A stretch of DNA of 63,655 bases from Streptomyces griseoviridis (GTDB lineage: Bacteria > Actinomycetota > Actinomycetes > Streptomycetales > Streptomycetaceae). Shown piece after piece: positions 34,950-43,929 of this stretch. Location of the stretch: NCBI GenBank assembly GCA_014649155.1, contig BMSM01000036.1:1-63655 (forward strand), read 5' to 3'. The notes under the pieces are model-generated. The model made no database searches and had not been told where the DNA came from. It was given only the letters and a program-made list of their open reading frames with translations. A program made the translations under genes and the position numbers. The first letter of the stretch is position 1; each line of letters begins with the position of its first letter.

Positions 34950-36641
34950 GTGGACGGGCGGGAGTGGCGCGATGTCGTCGTGGCCGCGCAGAACGGGGAC
35001 CGCCTGAGCCGGGACGCCCTGGTCGAGGGCTGGCTGCCGCTCGTCTACAACGTGGTCGGCCGCGCCCTGAACGGTCACACCGACGTCGACGATGTCGTCC
35101 AGGAGACCATGGTGCGGGCGGTGTACCGCCTGGAGGGGCTGCGCGACCCGGACTCCTTCCGGTCCTGGCTCGTCGCCATCGCCATGCGGCAGGTGCGCGA
35201 GTGGGCCAGGACCCGCGACCACGTGCGGCGCGCCGAGGTCGACGACACAGCCGCGGCCGCTGATTTCGCCGACCTCACCGTGCTGCGACTCCAGTTGGAG
35301 GGACAGCGGCGCGAGGTGACGGAGGCGGTGCGCTGGCTCGACTCCGAGGACCGGCAACTGCTGTCCCTGTGGTGGCTGGAGACGGCGGGCGAGCTGACCC
35401 GGCGGGAACTGGCCACCGCGGCCGGCATCACCCGGCAGCACGCCGCCGTACGCGTCCAGCGGCTGAAGGGCCGCCTTGAGACCGCCCGCGGAATCGTCCG
35501 CGCCCTCGGTTCAGGCTGCCCGGAGCTCGCCCGCGAGGAGTCCGCCCGCCAGGGGCGGGTGGACTCCGTCTGGCGCAAGCGCATCGCCCGCCATGTGCGG
35601 GGCTGCGCCCGGTGCGGTACGCCCGACGAGGAGCACGTGCCGGTCGAGCGACTGCTCGCGGGCATGGCGCTCGTGCCGGTACCGGTGGCGCTGACCCTGT
35701 CCATCCTGTCCGGCGGCGGGAAGACCGCTGCCGCGGCGGCGCCGGCGTCATGGGCGGCCAAGAGCATCGCCGTCCTGACGAAACCGGCGGTCGCCGCCAC
35801 CGCCGGCGTCACTCTCGTGGCGGGAGGTCTCTACATGGCGGCCTCCTCCACGGGCCGACCGCAGCCCTCCGGTGGGCGAGCCGCGCCGGCCGTGAGCGCG
35901 CCGGTGCCGACGGCGGCCTTCCCTGACGCGTCGCCGGCGACGCCGTCGCGGGCGGACGCGTCCCCGTCCTCGTCCCCGACCGCGACACCGGCGGCGCCGC
36001 ACGCCGCGTACGGGACCGTCGTCGACACGGCCGATTCCGCTCCCGCGGCCGGCGCCCCGCCGGCGGCGCTGCCCCGACGCGCCGAGACGCGCGTCGTCCT
36101 GTCGGGGGCGCCGGCCGCCGGACTGACGCACCGGGGCGAGTCGGTGACCCTCACCGGGGTGGGCTATGTCCGTGTCCGGTGGCAGGTGCTGCCGTCGCAG
36201 CGGGCCGGGGCACTGGTGATGCCGACGTGGACCGGGCTCACCGGCCGGCTCTTCCACGTGGCCTCGGGCGGCGGGCACCGGATGGACGACCGGCGGCCCG
36301 GCGTCGCCGACGGCACCACCTGGATGGAGGACCCCGTGAACGGGGCCACCGTGCTGCCCGGCGGCGCCCAGCAGATGTGGCAGAACGAGTACTTCTGGAT
36401 CAACGGCAGTGTCACCCTCCACCAGAACGAGAAGGGGGCGGACTACAACCTCTTCGTGGAGGCGTCCAGCTGGACCGCGGTGACCGAGGACGTCGGGACG
36501 GCACCCGGGGACGGAGTCGTCCGCTACGGACTGGTGCGCGACACCGGGACGGATCGAGCACCAGTGCCGCAGTACCTCACGCGCGAGTCCCCGGACGCGC
36601 CGGAAGCGGTGCCACAGCGGTCCCGCCCGGGACCGCCCTGA
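34950..36641 (+). CDS. ECF-type sigma factor fused to zinc-finger anti-sigma-like segment, membrane segment and exported domain
   Basis: 563 aa. Residues 1-175 carry sigma region 2 (LVYNVVGRALNGHTDVDDVVQETMVR) and region 4 (LTRRELATAAGITRQHAAV). At about 210-225 there is an HX3CX2C motif (HVRGCARC), the zinc-binding mark of ZAS anti-sigma factors. Hydrophobic segments follow at about 232-250 (MALVPVPVALTLSIL) and 270-296 (VAATAGVTLVAGGLYMAA). A Pro/Ala/Ser/Thr-rich linker leads to a ~180-residue C-terminal beta-rich domain. ECF sigma factors with such fused sensory extensions are known in actinobacteria. Two hydrophobic segments make the topology uncertain; an outside C-terminus needs only one to span. 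GTG 34950 is chosen; GTG 34929 is possible. It follows the lyase gene by 22 bases. Confidence 0.75.
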   Translation: MDGREWRDVVVAAQNGDRLSRDALVEGWLPLVYNVVGRALNGHTDVDDVVQETMVRAVYRLEGLRDPDSFRSWLVAIAMRQVREWARTRDHVRRAEVDDTAAAADFADLTVLRLQLEGQRREVTEAVRWLDSEDRQLLSLWWLETAGELTRRELATAAGITRQHAAVRVQRLKGRLETARGIVRALGSGCPELAREESARQGRVDSVWRKRIARHVRGCARCGTPDEEHVPVERLLAGMALVPVPVALTLSILSGGGKTAAAAAPASWAAKSIAVLTKPAVAATAGVTLVAGGLYMAASSTGRPQPSGGRAAPAVSAPVPTAAFPDASPATPSRADASPSSSPTATPAAPHAAYGTVVDTADSAPAAGAPPAALPRRAETRVVLSGAPAAGLTHRGESVTLTGVGYVRVRWQVLPSQRAGALVMPTWTGLTGRLFHVASGGGHRMDDRRPGVADGTTWMEDPVNGATVLPGGAQQMWQNEYFWINGSVTLHQNEKGADYNLFVEASSWTAVTEDVGTAPGDGVVRYGLVRDTGTDRAPVPQYLTRESPDAPEAVPQRSRPGPP

Positions 36642-36669
36642 AGCGTCCGGCGGCGGCGTGGGCAGGTAC

Positions 36670-37830
36670 TCAGATCCGGCGCAGGCAGATCTGCGGGTCG
36701 CCGCCGTCGGCCCAGCCTGGGACCAGGTCGGTCGCCCAGGAGTAGAAGACCACCTGACGTCCGGACGCGGACACAGCGCCCGCGTAGCCACCGCCCCCGC
36801 CGGTGGCCGTGCTGGTGACCACCCGTGCGGTGTTCAGCCGGAGGTCGCGCACGAAAACCTGGTAGGCGCCGTTCAGCGGCTGGGCGACCAGGTTGGAGGA
36901 GAAGGACTGGAAGGCGACATGACGGCCGTCGGCCGACAGGGAGGCGGCCCGGCTGCCGCTCCAGCCGTTGCCGGACAGGCCGTCGAGACCGAAGGACGCC
37001 TTGACGGTCGTACCGGTGCGCAGGCTGTGCACGAGGACGTCACCGGCGGGGTTGGCCGGCCCGTCCGCCGTCAGTCCGGCGGCCCCGGAGGTGAACGCGA
37101 CGGTGGAACCGTCCCGGGAGAACACGGGCGAGGTGCTGGAACCCCCCGTCGCCTTTGCACCGGTGGAGCTGACCGAGCCCCTTGGACGTCTCCGGTCCTG
37201 AGGTTCCGGATGAACACGTCGTACTGGGCGTTGGTGTCGCCGGGCACCAGGTCGGCCGCGGTGGACGCGGAGGCCACCAACCGTCCGTCGCCGGATATCA
37301 CCTGGCCGCGGCTGAAGCCGTCGGTGGCCGGAGCCGACACCGGCGCCGTGGTGCCGGTGCGCGGGTTCCTTACCTACACCGCGGATCCGGAGGCGCTGCC
37401 GGCGCCCGCGACCAGGTTGGTGGAGTTGGAGGAGAACACGGCCTCGCGTCCGTCGTCGGAGACTGCGGGCGGCTGCTGGAAACCCGGCAGCACGCCCATG
37501 TCGGCCTGGCTCCCGCCACCGGCGACCGACACCCGGGTGGTGACGCCGGTGCGCACGTCGAACTCAAACACGTCGGTCGAGCCGTTGATGTCACCGGCGA
37601 CCAGGTTGCCGGCGGACGAGTAGAACACGACGTGCCGGCCGTCGGGAGTGATGACCGGGGGGTGCTGGCGAGGTCACCGGGAACTCCGGCGAGGGAAGCC
37701 GAGACCAGGCGGGTGGTGCCCGCGACGACGTCACGGAGGTAGATCTGCCGCGGAGCCGGATCGTCGCCGGGGTGCCCGGCAGCAGGTTGGTGCAGGGCGC
37801 CCAGAGCGACGACGTCCGTGAGGGCGCAGA
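36670..37830 (-). pseudogene. beta-propeller (TolB/PD40-like) protein, multiply frameshifted
   Basis: Repeated propeller blades are readable but scattered over three frames. 36670-37125 holds VSASGRQVVFYSWATDLVPG, LSADGRHVAFQSFSSNLVA and FSRDGSTVAFTSGAAGLTAD. 37180-37340 holds VISGDGRLVASASTAADLVPG, and 37374-37628 holds VSDDGREAVFSSNSTNLVAG. 37650-37790 holds IYLRDVVAGTTRLVSASLAG. Joining them needs frame changes near 37185, 37370, 37650 and 37790. No signal peptide survives at the 5' end. It was probably a secreted sugar- or protein-binding propeller. Confidence 0.7.
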
Positions 37831-38097
37831 CCCCGTCGACCCTGCCGCTCGTCGGCGGCCGTGCGCGTGAGCCCCGCGGTACGGAGACGACCTGCGCAAA
37901 GCACGCCGGGCACCGGGCTCGGGACTCGATGCCGCGGGCGGACAAGGCCTCGACGGGCCGGGACAGCCCAGGAGTCCGCCCGGCGCCCACGTGGCCGGTA
38001 CGGAACCCACCCATTCCACAGTGCAGGCAGCCTACCCCGGGCCTGCCTGGAACCACCTGCGCACGGATGAGGACCCACCCCTCCACGACCAGCTCAC

Positions 38098-39159
38098 GGC
38101 CCCGGATCGTCGTCAACCTCGACCTGCCCGGCGCCATCGTCAGCCGTCATCTCCACGGTCGCTTCGCCGAGCGCCTCGGACGCTGCGTCTACGGTGGTTT
38201 CTGGGTGGGCGAGGACTCGCCCCTGCCCAACGAGGGCGCGCCGAGGCGTACACCGGCCTCGCGTGCCAGTACGCCACCTACTGCCGTGACCAGGGCGACA
38301 ACAAGCTCTACCCCATCGCGGCCGGCGCCAACGTGGACGGCTACGCGTGGACCGAGGCGCTGACGAAGTCCTTCGGCTGCCTCACCTGCGGCGCAACCCG
38401 GGCCCCTTCCAGGCGATCTGCACTACTACGCGATGAACGGCTCCTGGGATGACAAGGGGCACGCCACTGATTTCACCGCGGACGACTTCTACGTCACCAT
38501 GCTGCGGGCCCGCAGGATCGAACACCTGCTCAAGCGGCACTCCCGGTGCTGGACCGTTACGACCCCGACCGGGAGATCGGCCTGGTCCTCGACGAGTGGG
38601 GCACCTGGTGGAACGGCGAGGAAGGCACCGACCCCGGCTTGCTGTGCTAGCAGAACTCCCTGCGGGACACGCTGGTGGCGAGCGTGCACTTCGACGCCTT
38701 CCACGCCTTCGCGGACCGGCCCGTGATGGCCAACACCGCCCAGACGGTCAACGTGCTCCAGGCCATGCTCCTCACCGACCCCGGGACCGGGGCCCTGGCC
38801 CGCACGCCGACCTATTACGTCTTCGAGATGAACGTGGGCCACCACGACGCCACCGCGGTACGGTGCACGTCCTGGCGCACCGGACGCGCGGCGCGAGGCC
38901 GAGGGCAAGAACCTGCCCCTGTTGTCCGCGTCGGCCTCCACGAAGGACGGCGGGGCTCTGATCTCCCTCTCCCATCTGGACGCCGACCAGCCGCGCACCG
39001 TCGTCCTGGACCTGCGTGGCGACACGGTGACAGGGCACCAGGCCCGTGTCTCGACAGCGCCGAACCCGCAGGCGCACAACACGCCGGAGCGGCCTTGAGG
39101 TCGACCTGCCGACGCACTCCTACGTCACCGTCGCCCTCACCTTCGCCGATGAGCACTGA
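38098..39159 (+). pseudogene. GH51 alpha-L-arabinofuranosidase, degenerate
   Basis: Family GH51 segments survive in shifting frames: an N-terminus with SRHLHGRFAERLGRCVYGGFWVGEDSP, then KLYPIAAGANVDGYAWTEAL, YYAMNGSWDDKGHATDFT, GLVLDEWGTWWNGEEG (nucleophile Glu in DEWGTWW) and DAFHAFADRPVMANTAQTVNVLQAM. It ends with a beta-domain end PTHSYVTVALTFADEH and a TGA at 39157-39159. About 190 residues are missing near 38250, several frameshifts are present, and a TAG stop interrupts the frame at 38648-38650. The intact enzyme would have released arabinose from arabinan or arabinoxylan. Confidence 0.8.
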
Positions 39160-39278
39160 CCGCGACGAGCGGGACCCGGCGGGCTGGCGACGGAGGTCCT
39201 CCGTCGTGATCCGGCCCGTCGGGCCCTCCCGTGCGCCGGGGAACGTGGTCGTCCCGTCGCCGGGATGTGAGGAGTCGG

Positions 39279-40544
39279 CTACTTGGCGTACATCAGCGTG
39301 CCGAAGCCGAGCTGGTCGTAACCGCCGCTGGTGGACTCGTAGTCACCGCCGCCCCCCTCGGGTGCGACGAGGGCATACATCTGCGCGATGTACTTGTCGT
39401 CCAGGTACAGGCGCCGGTTGTAGTGGTAGTGGAGCATCCCCCACACCGGACGGAGCAGACCGCGCGAGCCGCTTCCCGGCGCCGTCTGCGAGTGCACGGC
39501 GCAGTTGGTGCCGCTGCCCCAGGTGTAGGTCGTGTAAGGCACGTCCCGGCCCACGTTGTACTTGGCGACGTACTGGGCCGCCTTGAAGAACCTCCGGTCG
39601 TCGTAGCCGTACAGGTCGGTGCCCTGGTTCCAGGCCATCTCGCAGAGGGCGCCCATCTGGCCCATGCCCAGCATGCAGTGGCCCTGGTCGCGGCCGGACT
39701 CCTGCCACTGACCGAGCACGTAGCCGTCGTCGTCCATGTACAGGTACGGCACGGCGTGGGCGATGGAGCCGTTGCCGGCCCCGGACTTGAAGTAGGTGAC
39801 GGCCTGGTCGAACTTCTCGCCGTCCTCGCAGAGAATACCGATGGCCATGATGGACGCCATGTTGCACAGGTCCCAGTTGGCCCAGTAGTTGGTGATGCAG
39901 GCTCCGTTGTGGTTGACGAGGAAGTCGTTGTTCACCGGGTAGAACACGTTCAGCATCATCTGCTGGAACGCCGCGAGGTCGAACCCGGAGTAGTCGCGCA
40001 GGAGTTCTCCGACGTTGGCGAACTGCCAGCCGTAGATGCCGGCGGCAAGGAAGCGGTCAGCGCTGCCCTGGATGGAGGTGAGGGTGTCCGCCCAGGCGTT
40101 ACAGATGGCGGCGGCGCAGGCGGCGTTGGCGGTGGTGCCGCCGATCCACCAGCGCAGGGCGTTCTGGTAGGCCGCGGCGATGTCGTTGTAGAGCGTCGCG
40201 TAGTTCTCGGCGTAGCCGGAGCCCCGGTACACGATGGAGGCGGGGCGGGCCGTCCAGGTGGAGGCGGAGTGCGCGTTGGCGGTCAGGAGCTTCCAGCCGG
40301 AGTACCAGGGGTCGGTACCGGCGGCGACCCTGACCTTGGCGCGGTTGAGGTCACCCCGGTTGTGCAGACCTCCGGGGTGGGTCCAAGTGACCGGGGCAGC
40401 CCCGGCGGACCACATGGTGGCGCCGCCGAGGGCTCCGGCCGCGGTGAGGCCGCCGGCAGCACGAAACAGCGCGCGCCGGCTGGGCCCCGTACGGGGGGAC
40501 GGTGGAACAGTGGGGGGTCGTCGGTGGAGATTTCTGCGGCTCAT
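39279..40544 (-). CDS. secreted alginate-lyase family protein, paralogue of 33683-34927
   Basis: 421 aa with a twin-arginine signal (GPSRRALFRAAGGLTAAGAL). It aligns end to end with the 33683 protein: WTHPGGLHNRGDLNRAKVRV, ITNYWANWDLCNMASIMAIG, GQWQESGRDQGHCMLGMGQM, LCEMAWNQGTDLYGYDD and the C-terminal GGYDQLGFGTLMYAK. The pair lies in opposite orientation about 4.3 kb apart. It probably cleaves the same polymer class. GGGAG lies upstream of the ATG. The next gene upstream, also minus strand, is the modular lyase ending at 40585. Confidence 0.82.
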   Translation of the reverse strand: MSRRNLHRRPPTVPPSPRTGPSRRALFRAAGGLTAAGALGGATMWSAGAAPVTWTHPGGLHNRGDLNRAKVRVAAGTDPWYSGWKLLTANAHSASTWTARPASIVYRGSGYAENYATLYNDIAAAYQNALRWWIGGTTANAACAAAICNAWADTLTSIQGSADRFLAAGIYGWQFANVGELLRDYSGFDLAAFQQMMLNVFYPVNNDFLVNHNGACITNYWANWDLCNMASIMAIGILCEDGEKFDQAVTYFKSGAGNGSIAHAVPYLYMDDDGYVLGQWQESGRDQGHCMLGMGQMGALCEMAWNQGTDLYGYDDRRFFKAAQYVAKYNVGRDVPYTTYTWGSGTNCAVHSQTAPGSGSRGLLRPVWGMLHYHYNRRLYLDDKYIAQMYALVAPEGGGGDYESTSGGYDQLGFGTLMYAK

Positions 40545-40584
40545 GGGGGAACATCTCCCATCCTGTGTCGAGGCCCGGCCTGTC

Positions 40585-43500
40585 CTAGCCGGAGGTGACG
40601 ATCACCTGCTCGAACTGAGCGGTGCCGAGGGTCCGGGGGTCACGGGAGCAGACCACCAGGCCCACGTGATAAGGGGCGTCACCGAACGCGGGAGCCTCGC
40701 CGGAGGCGAGGACGGTCCAGGTGGCCCCGTCGTCGGTGGACGCCGCTGCGGTGAAGGCGGTCCCGGTGCGCGTAAGCCGCAGCAGGCAGGGAAGGGTGAC
40801 GGCCGCGTTGCCGGTGAAGACGGACTTGCCGGCGACGGTGGTGCGCAGCATGAGCTGCGCGGATGTGCCGCCCGTGACGATCGCTCCGGCCGCCAGGTCG
40901 AACGGCGACAGCGACTTGGTCATGAGCAGGCCGATCTGGTCGGTGGTCGCCCCGCTGCGGGATACTAGCCGGGCCGTGACCTCGCAGTCGCCCGTGACGG
41001 TCCGATGCGCGAACTGGCCCGTCATGGCCTGACCGTTGACGTTGAGGTCGGGGCCGGCGCCGCGCACCGTGAAGGTGCCGTCGTGGTAGGCGGTGATTCC
41101 GGCCGCGCGGACGGCGATGACACCGAAGGTGCCGTAGTCCCGTGGGTTCAGGACGACGTCGGCGAGGTCGGTGTGGCTCCACGGGCTTGGCGGTGGTGTG
41201 CCGACGGTCAGTTTCAGGGTGCCACTCGCGGTGCCCGCCGCGTTGACCGCCGTGGTGGTGACGCTGAACTCCCCGGTCTCCTGCGGGGTACCGCTGACGA
41301 GGCCGGTGCGGGTGTCCACCGTGAGGCCCTTGGGTAGTCCGTCTGCGGTGAGGCGCACGGGCTCGTGGGATGCCCGCAGGTACCACTGGAACGGCTCGCC
41401 GAGTCCGGCGAACGCGGTGGTGGGCGAGGTGAGTACGGGGTTGCTCGGGGTCGGCATGACGGCGCTCGCCGACTGCGACCGGGGTCCGACACCCCCGCTG
41501 CCGGTCTTGGCGACGGTGTAGTGGTAGGTACGGCCGGGGATGCCGGTGGCGTCGGTGAACCGGATGCGGGTGCCGAATCCGACCGGGCCGACGTCGGTGG
41601 CGAGGGCTCGGTACGGGCCGCTCGCAGTGTCGGATCGCAGCACCGTGTACCGGGCTGAGAGGTCCGGGTCGGTCCAGCTCAGGCCGATGGCGTCGGCGCC
41701 GGCGACCGCGTGCAGGTCGGCGGCGGTGCGGGTGGGGCGGGGGGTGGCCCACACGTCGCCGGACGGGGCGGTGACACTGACGTTGTCGAATGCGCCGGTG
41801 CCGGTCTCTGCGTGGTCCTCGTCCACGCCGAGGCACGAGGTGAGGACGAGTCCCGCGTACACGGTGCCGCCGAGGCCCACACGGGCCGTGCCGACCTCGG
41901 TCCAGTGGACGCCGTCCGGGGAGATGGCGCCGGTGCAGCGGGCGTCCTGGCGGGTCACCCGCACCCAGTAGGGGGCGCGCAGTCGGTATCCGTCACCGGC
42001 CCCCTCCACGTACGGGGCTTGGAGCGGGGTCGCCGACTCGGGCAGGGTACCGAGGTCGGAGATCGGGAAGGACGCGGCGGTGGTGATGGCCTGCTGTTGG
42101 GAAGGCGGTACCGGGGTGCTGCCGGTGGCGGACACCTCGGCTCCGGCCGACGGACGCACGGTCCACACCCCGCTCCAGGTGTGCAGGGGCAGGCCCTGGA
42201 TCAGCATGGCGGCGTAGGCGGCCTCCGGGTCGAGGGAGTCGCGGAGGGTGACGCCGATCTTGGCGTACTGGGAGCTGAGAGGGAACACGATCCGCGCGGT
42301 GATGGTGCCGTTGCCGCGCAGGGGCAGGTGCACGAGGCGGTAGGTGTCGGCGGTGCCGCTCGCCTCCAGCACGAAGCGCTCGCCGTCGTAGGCGGCGGAT
42401 CCGGGGATCTCGACGGTGCCGACGTCCCGGGTGGACCAGGGCGCCGGCAGCCCGCGAGTGGCCGCCGCCGGGGCCGAACCCGCGCCGGTGCCGCGGGCGT
42501 TGGCCGCTGTCACGGAGTAGAGGTAGGTTCGTCCGGCCTCCGCGTGGCGGTCCGTGTACGTGGCCGTGTCGACACCGGTCGCGATCGTCTCGTACGGTCC
42601 GCCCGCGGCCTTCGCCCGCCGCACGGTGTAGCTCTCGGCGCCCGCGGACGGCAGCCAGGACACGGTCACCGCGTCGGCGTCGCCGACCGCCGTGACGCCC
42701 GCCGGCGCGGTGGGGACGGCCGGCGCGGAGGCCTTGGCCCCCGCGTAAGCGAAGGTGCCGAAGCCTGGCAGGTCGTCGTTGCTGCCCTCGACGACCCGGC
42801 TGCCGCCGGTGCCGCGGAAGACGGCGGCGCGGGTGTACGGGGCGTCGCGGCCCCGGACGCCGGCGTAGTGGGCGTAGACCATCTCGTAGACGGGCGGCAG
42901 GGTGCCGCGGCCGGTCGCGGAGACCGCGGTCTTGATGTACTTGCCGGTGCGGTCCAGGTCCGGGACGAAGGGTACGTCCCCGCCGAGATTGTAGCGGGCG
43001 GCGTACTCCGTGTTGGCGAGTATGCGGTCGGCGTCGCAGCCCCACAGGTCGACGCCCTGGTTCCAGGCGACCTGGGCAGCGTCCGCGAGAAGCCCGACCG
43101 CGAGTTGTTCGTGGCCCTGGTCGCGGCCGCTCTCCTGGCCCTGGCCGTCGGCGGTGACGACGCGGTGCGGGACACTGCCGTTGCCCGCGCCGGCCGCGGC
43201 GAAGCGCAGCGCGTCCTCGAAGAGGACCGGCTGTTCGCAGAAGACGCCGATGGCGGCGATGGTCTGCAGGCAGGTCAGGTCCCAGTTCCCGTTGGCGTAC
43301 AGCGCGTAGCCGGAGACGGCCGGGTACCAGACGTCGAGGAAGGACCGTTCGCAGCGTGCGACGTCCGCGTCGCTCCAGCCGTCGTAGTCGGTGTGCCGCA
43401 GGAGTTCGGCGGCGTTGACGAACTTGAACGCCTGGAGTCCGGCGCCGAGGGGGCCGTCCGCGCCGGTGACGCCGGTGAGCGAGGACGACCAGGCGTTCAG

Positions 43501-43929
43501 GATGTCGCGGGCCTTGTCCGCGTGGGCGCGATCGCCGGTCACGGCCCACATCAGCGCGTTCTGGTACGCGGCGGCGGAGTCGGCGACGGCCTGGGCCTGG
43601 TAGTTGGCGGGGCCGCGGCCCCAGGTGGTGATCTGACCGGTGTTCTGCACGGTGTACGTGGCCGACGAACGGGCGTGTGCCGCGAGCACCAGGTAGCCGT
43701 CGTGGACGGGTGATTCCTCGGCGGCGACCGCGGCCCTGAGGCGGGTGAGGTCGTCGGCGCTGTGGAGCAGGCCGGGATGGGCGAAGGAGCGGGCGACGGT
43801 GTCATGTCCTGAGGCGCCGACGGCCCGGGCGGTGCCGGGCGCGAGCAGTCCGCTCGCGCCCGGCACCAGCAGCAGGGCCGCGGCGCCGCCGAGGAAGCCC
43901 CGGCGGCTGGTCGCGGGCGTCTGTGTCAT
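40585..43929 (-). CDS. secreted modular alginate-lyase-superfamily protein with FnIII, sandwich and Ig-like modules
   Basis: 1114 aa with a twin-arginine signal (SRRGFLGGAAALLLVPG). A lyase domain at about 45-395 (FAHPGLLHSADDLTRLRAAV, ESGRDQGHEQLAVGLLADAA, VYAHYAG) is followed by an FnIII (about 415-500; VTAVGDADAVTVSWLPSAG), a concanavalin-like sandwich with a second FnIII, a putative Ig module (LPKGLTVDTRTGLVSGTPQE) and a last sandwich domain (about 965-1110; TDQIGLLMTKSL). The accessory modules suggest binding to insoluble glycan. ATG at 43929 overlaps the stop of the upstream GH28-like gene (ATGA), so the two are translationally coupled and probably cut the same polymer. Confidence 0.8.
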   Translation of the reverse strand: MTQTPATSRRGFLGGAAALLLVPGASGLLAPGTARAVGASGHDTVARSFAHPGLLHSADDLTRLRAAVAAEESPVHDGYLVLAAHARSSATYTVQNTGQITTWGRGPANYQAQAVADSAAAYQNALMWAVTGDRAHADKARDILNAWSSSLTGVTGADGPLGAGLQAFKFVNAAELLRHTDYDGWSDADVARCERSFLDVWYPAVSGYALYANGNWDLTCLQTIAAIGVFCEQPVLFEDALRFAAAGAGNGSVPHRVVTADGQGQESGRDQGHEQLAVGLLADAAQVAWNQGVDLWGCDADRILANTEYAARYNLGGDVPFVPDLDRTGKYIKTAVSATGRGTLPPVYEMVYAHYAGVRGRDAPYTRAAVFRGTGGSRVVEGSNDDLPGFGTFAYAGAKASAPAVPTAPAGVTAVGDADAVTVSWLPSAGAESYTVRRAKAAGGPYETIATGVDTATYTDRHAEAGRTYLYSVTAANARGTGAGSAPAAATRGLPAPWSTRDVGTVEIPGSAAYDGERFVLEASGTADTYRLVHLPLRGNGTITARIVFPLSSQYAKIGVTLRDSLDPEAAYAAMLIQGLPLHTWSGVWTVRPSAGAEVSATGSTPVPPSQQQAITTAASFPISDLGTLPESATPLQAPYVEGAGDGYRLRAPYWVRVTRQDARCTGAISPDGVHWTEVGTARVGLGGTVYAGLVLTSCLGVDEDHAETGTGAFDNVSVTAPSGDVWATPRPTRTAADLHAVAGADAIGLSWTDPDLSARYTVLRSDTASGPYRALATDVGPVGFGTRIRFTDATGIPGRTYHYTVAKTGSGGVGPRSQSASAVMPTPSNPVLTSPTTAFAGLGEPFQWYLRASHEPVRLTADGLPKGLTVDTRTGLVSGTPQETGEFSVTTTAVNAAGTASGTLKLTVGTPPPSPWSHTDLADVVLNPRDYGTFGVIAVRAAGITAYHDGTFTVRGAGPDLNVNGQAMTGQFAHRTVTGDCEVTARLVSRSGATTDQIGLLMTKSLSPFDLAAGAIVTGGTSAQLMLRTTVAGKSVFTGNAAVTLPCLLRLTRTGTAFTAAASTDDGATWTVLASGEAPAFGDAPYHVGLVVCSRDPRTLGTAQFEQVIVTSG

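Noticed and set aside
41710..43713. A 2-kb plus-strand open frame opposite the modular lyase
   Set aside because: Same reason: antisense of a motif-bearing gene.
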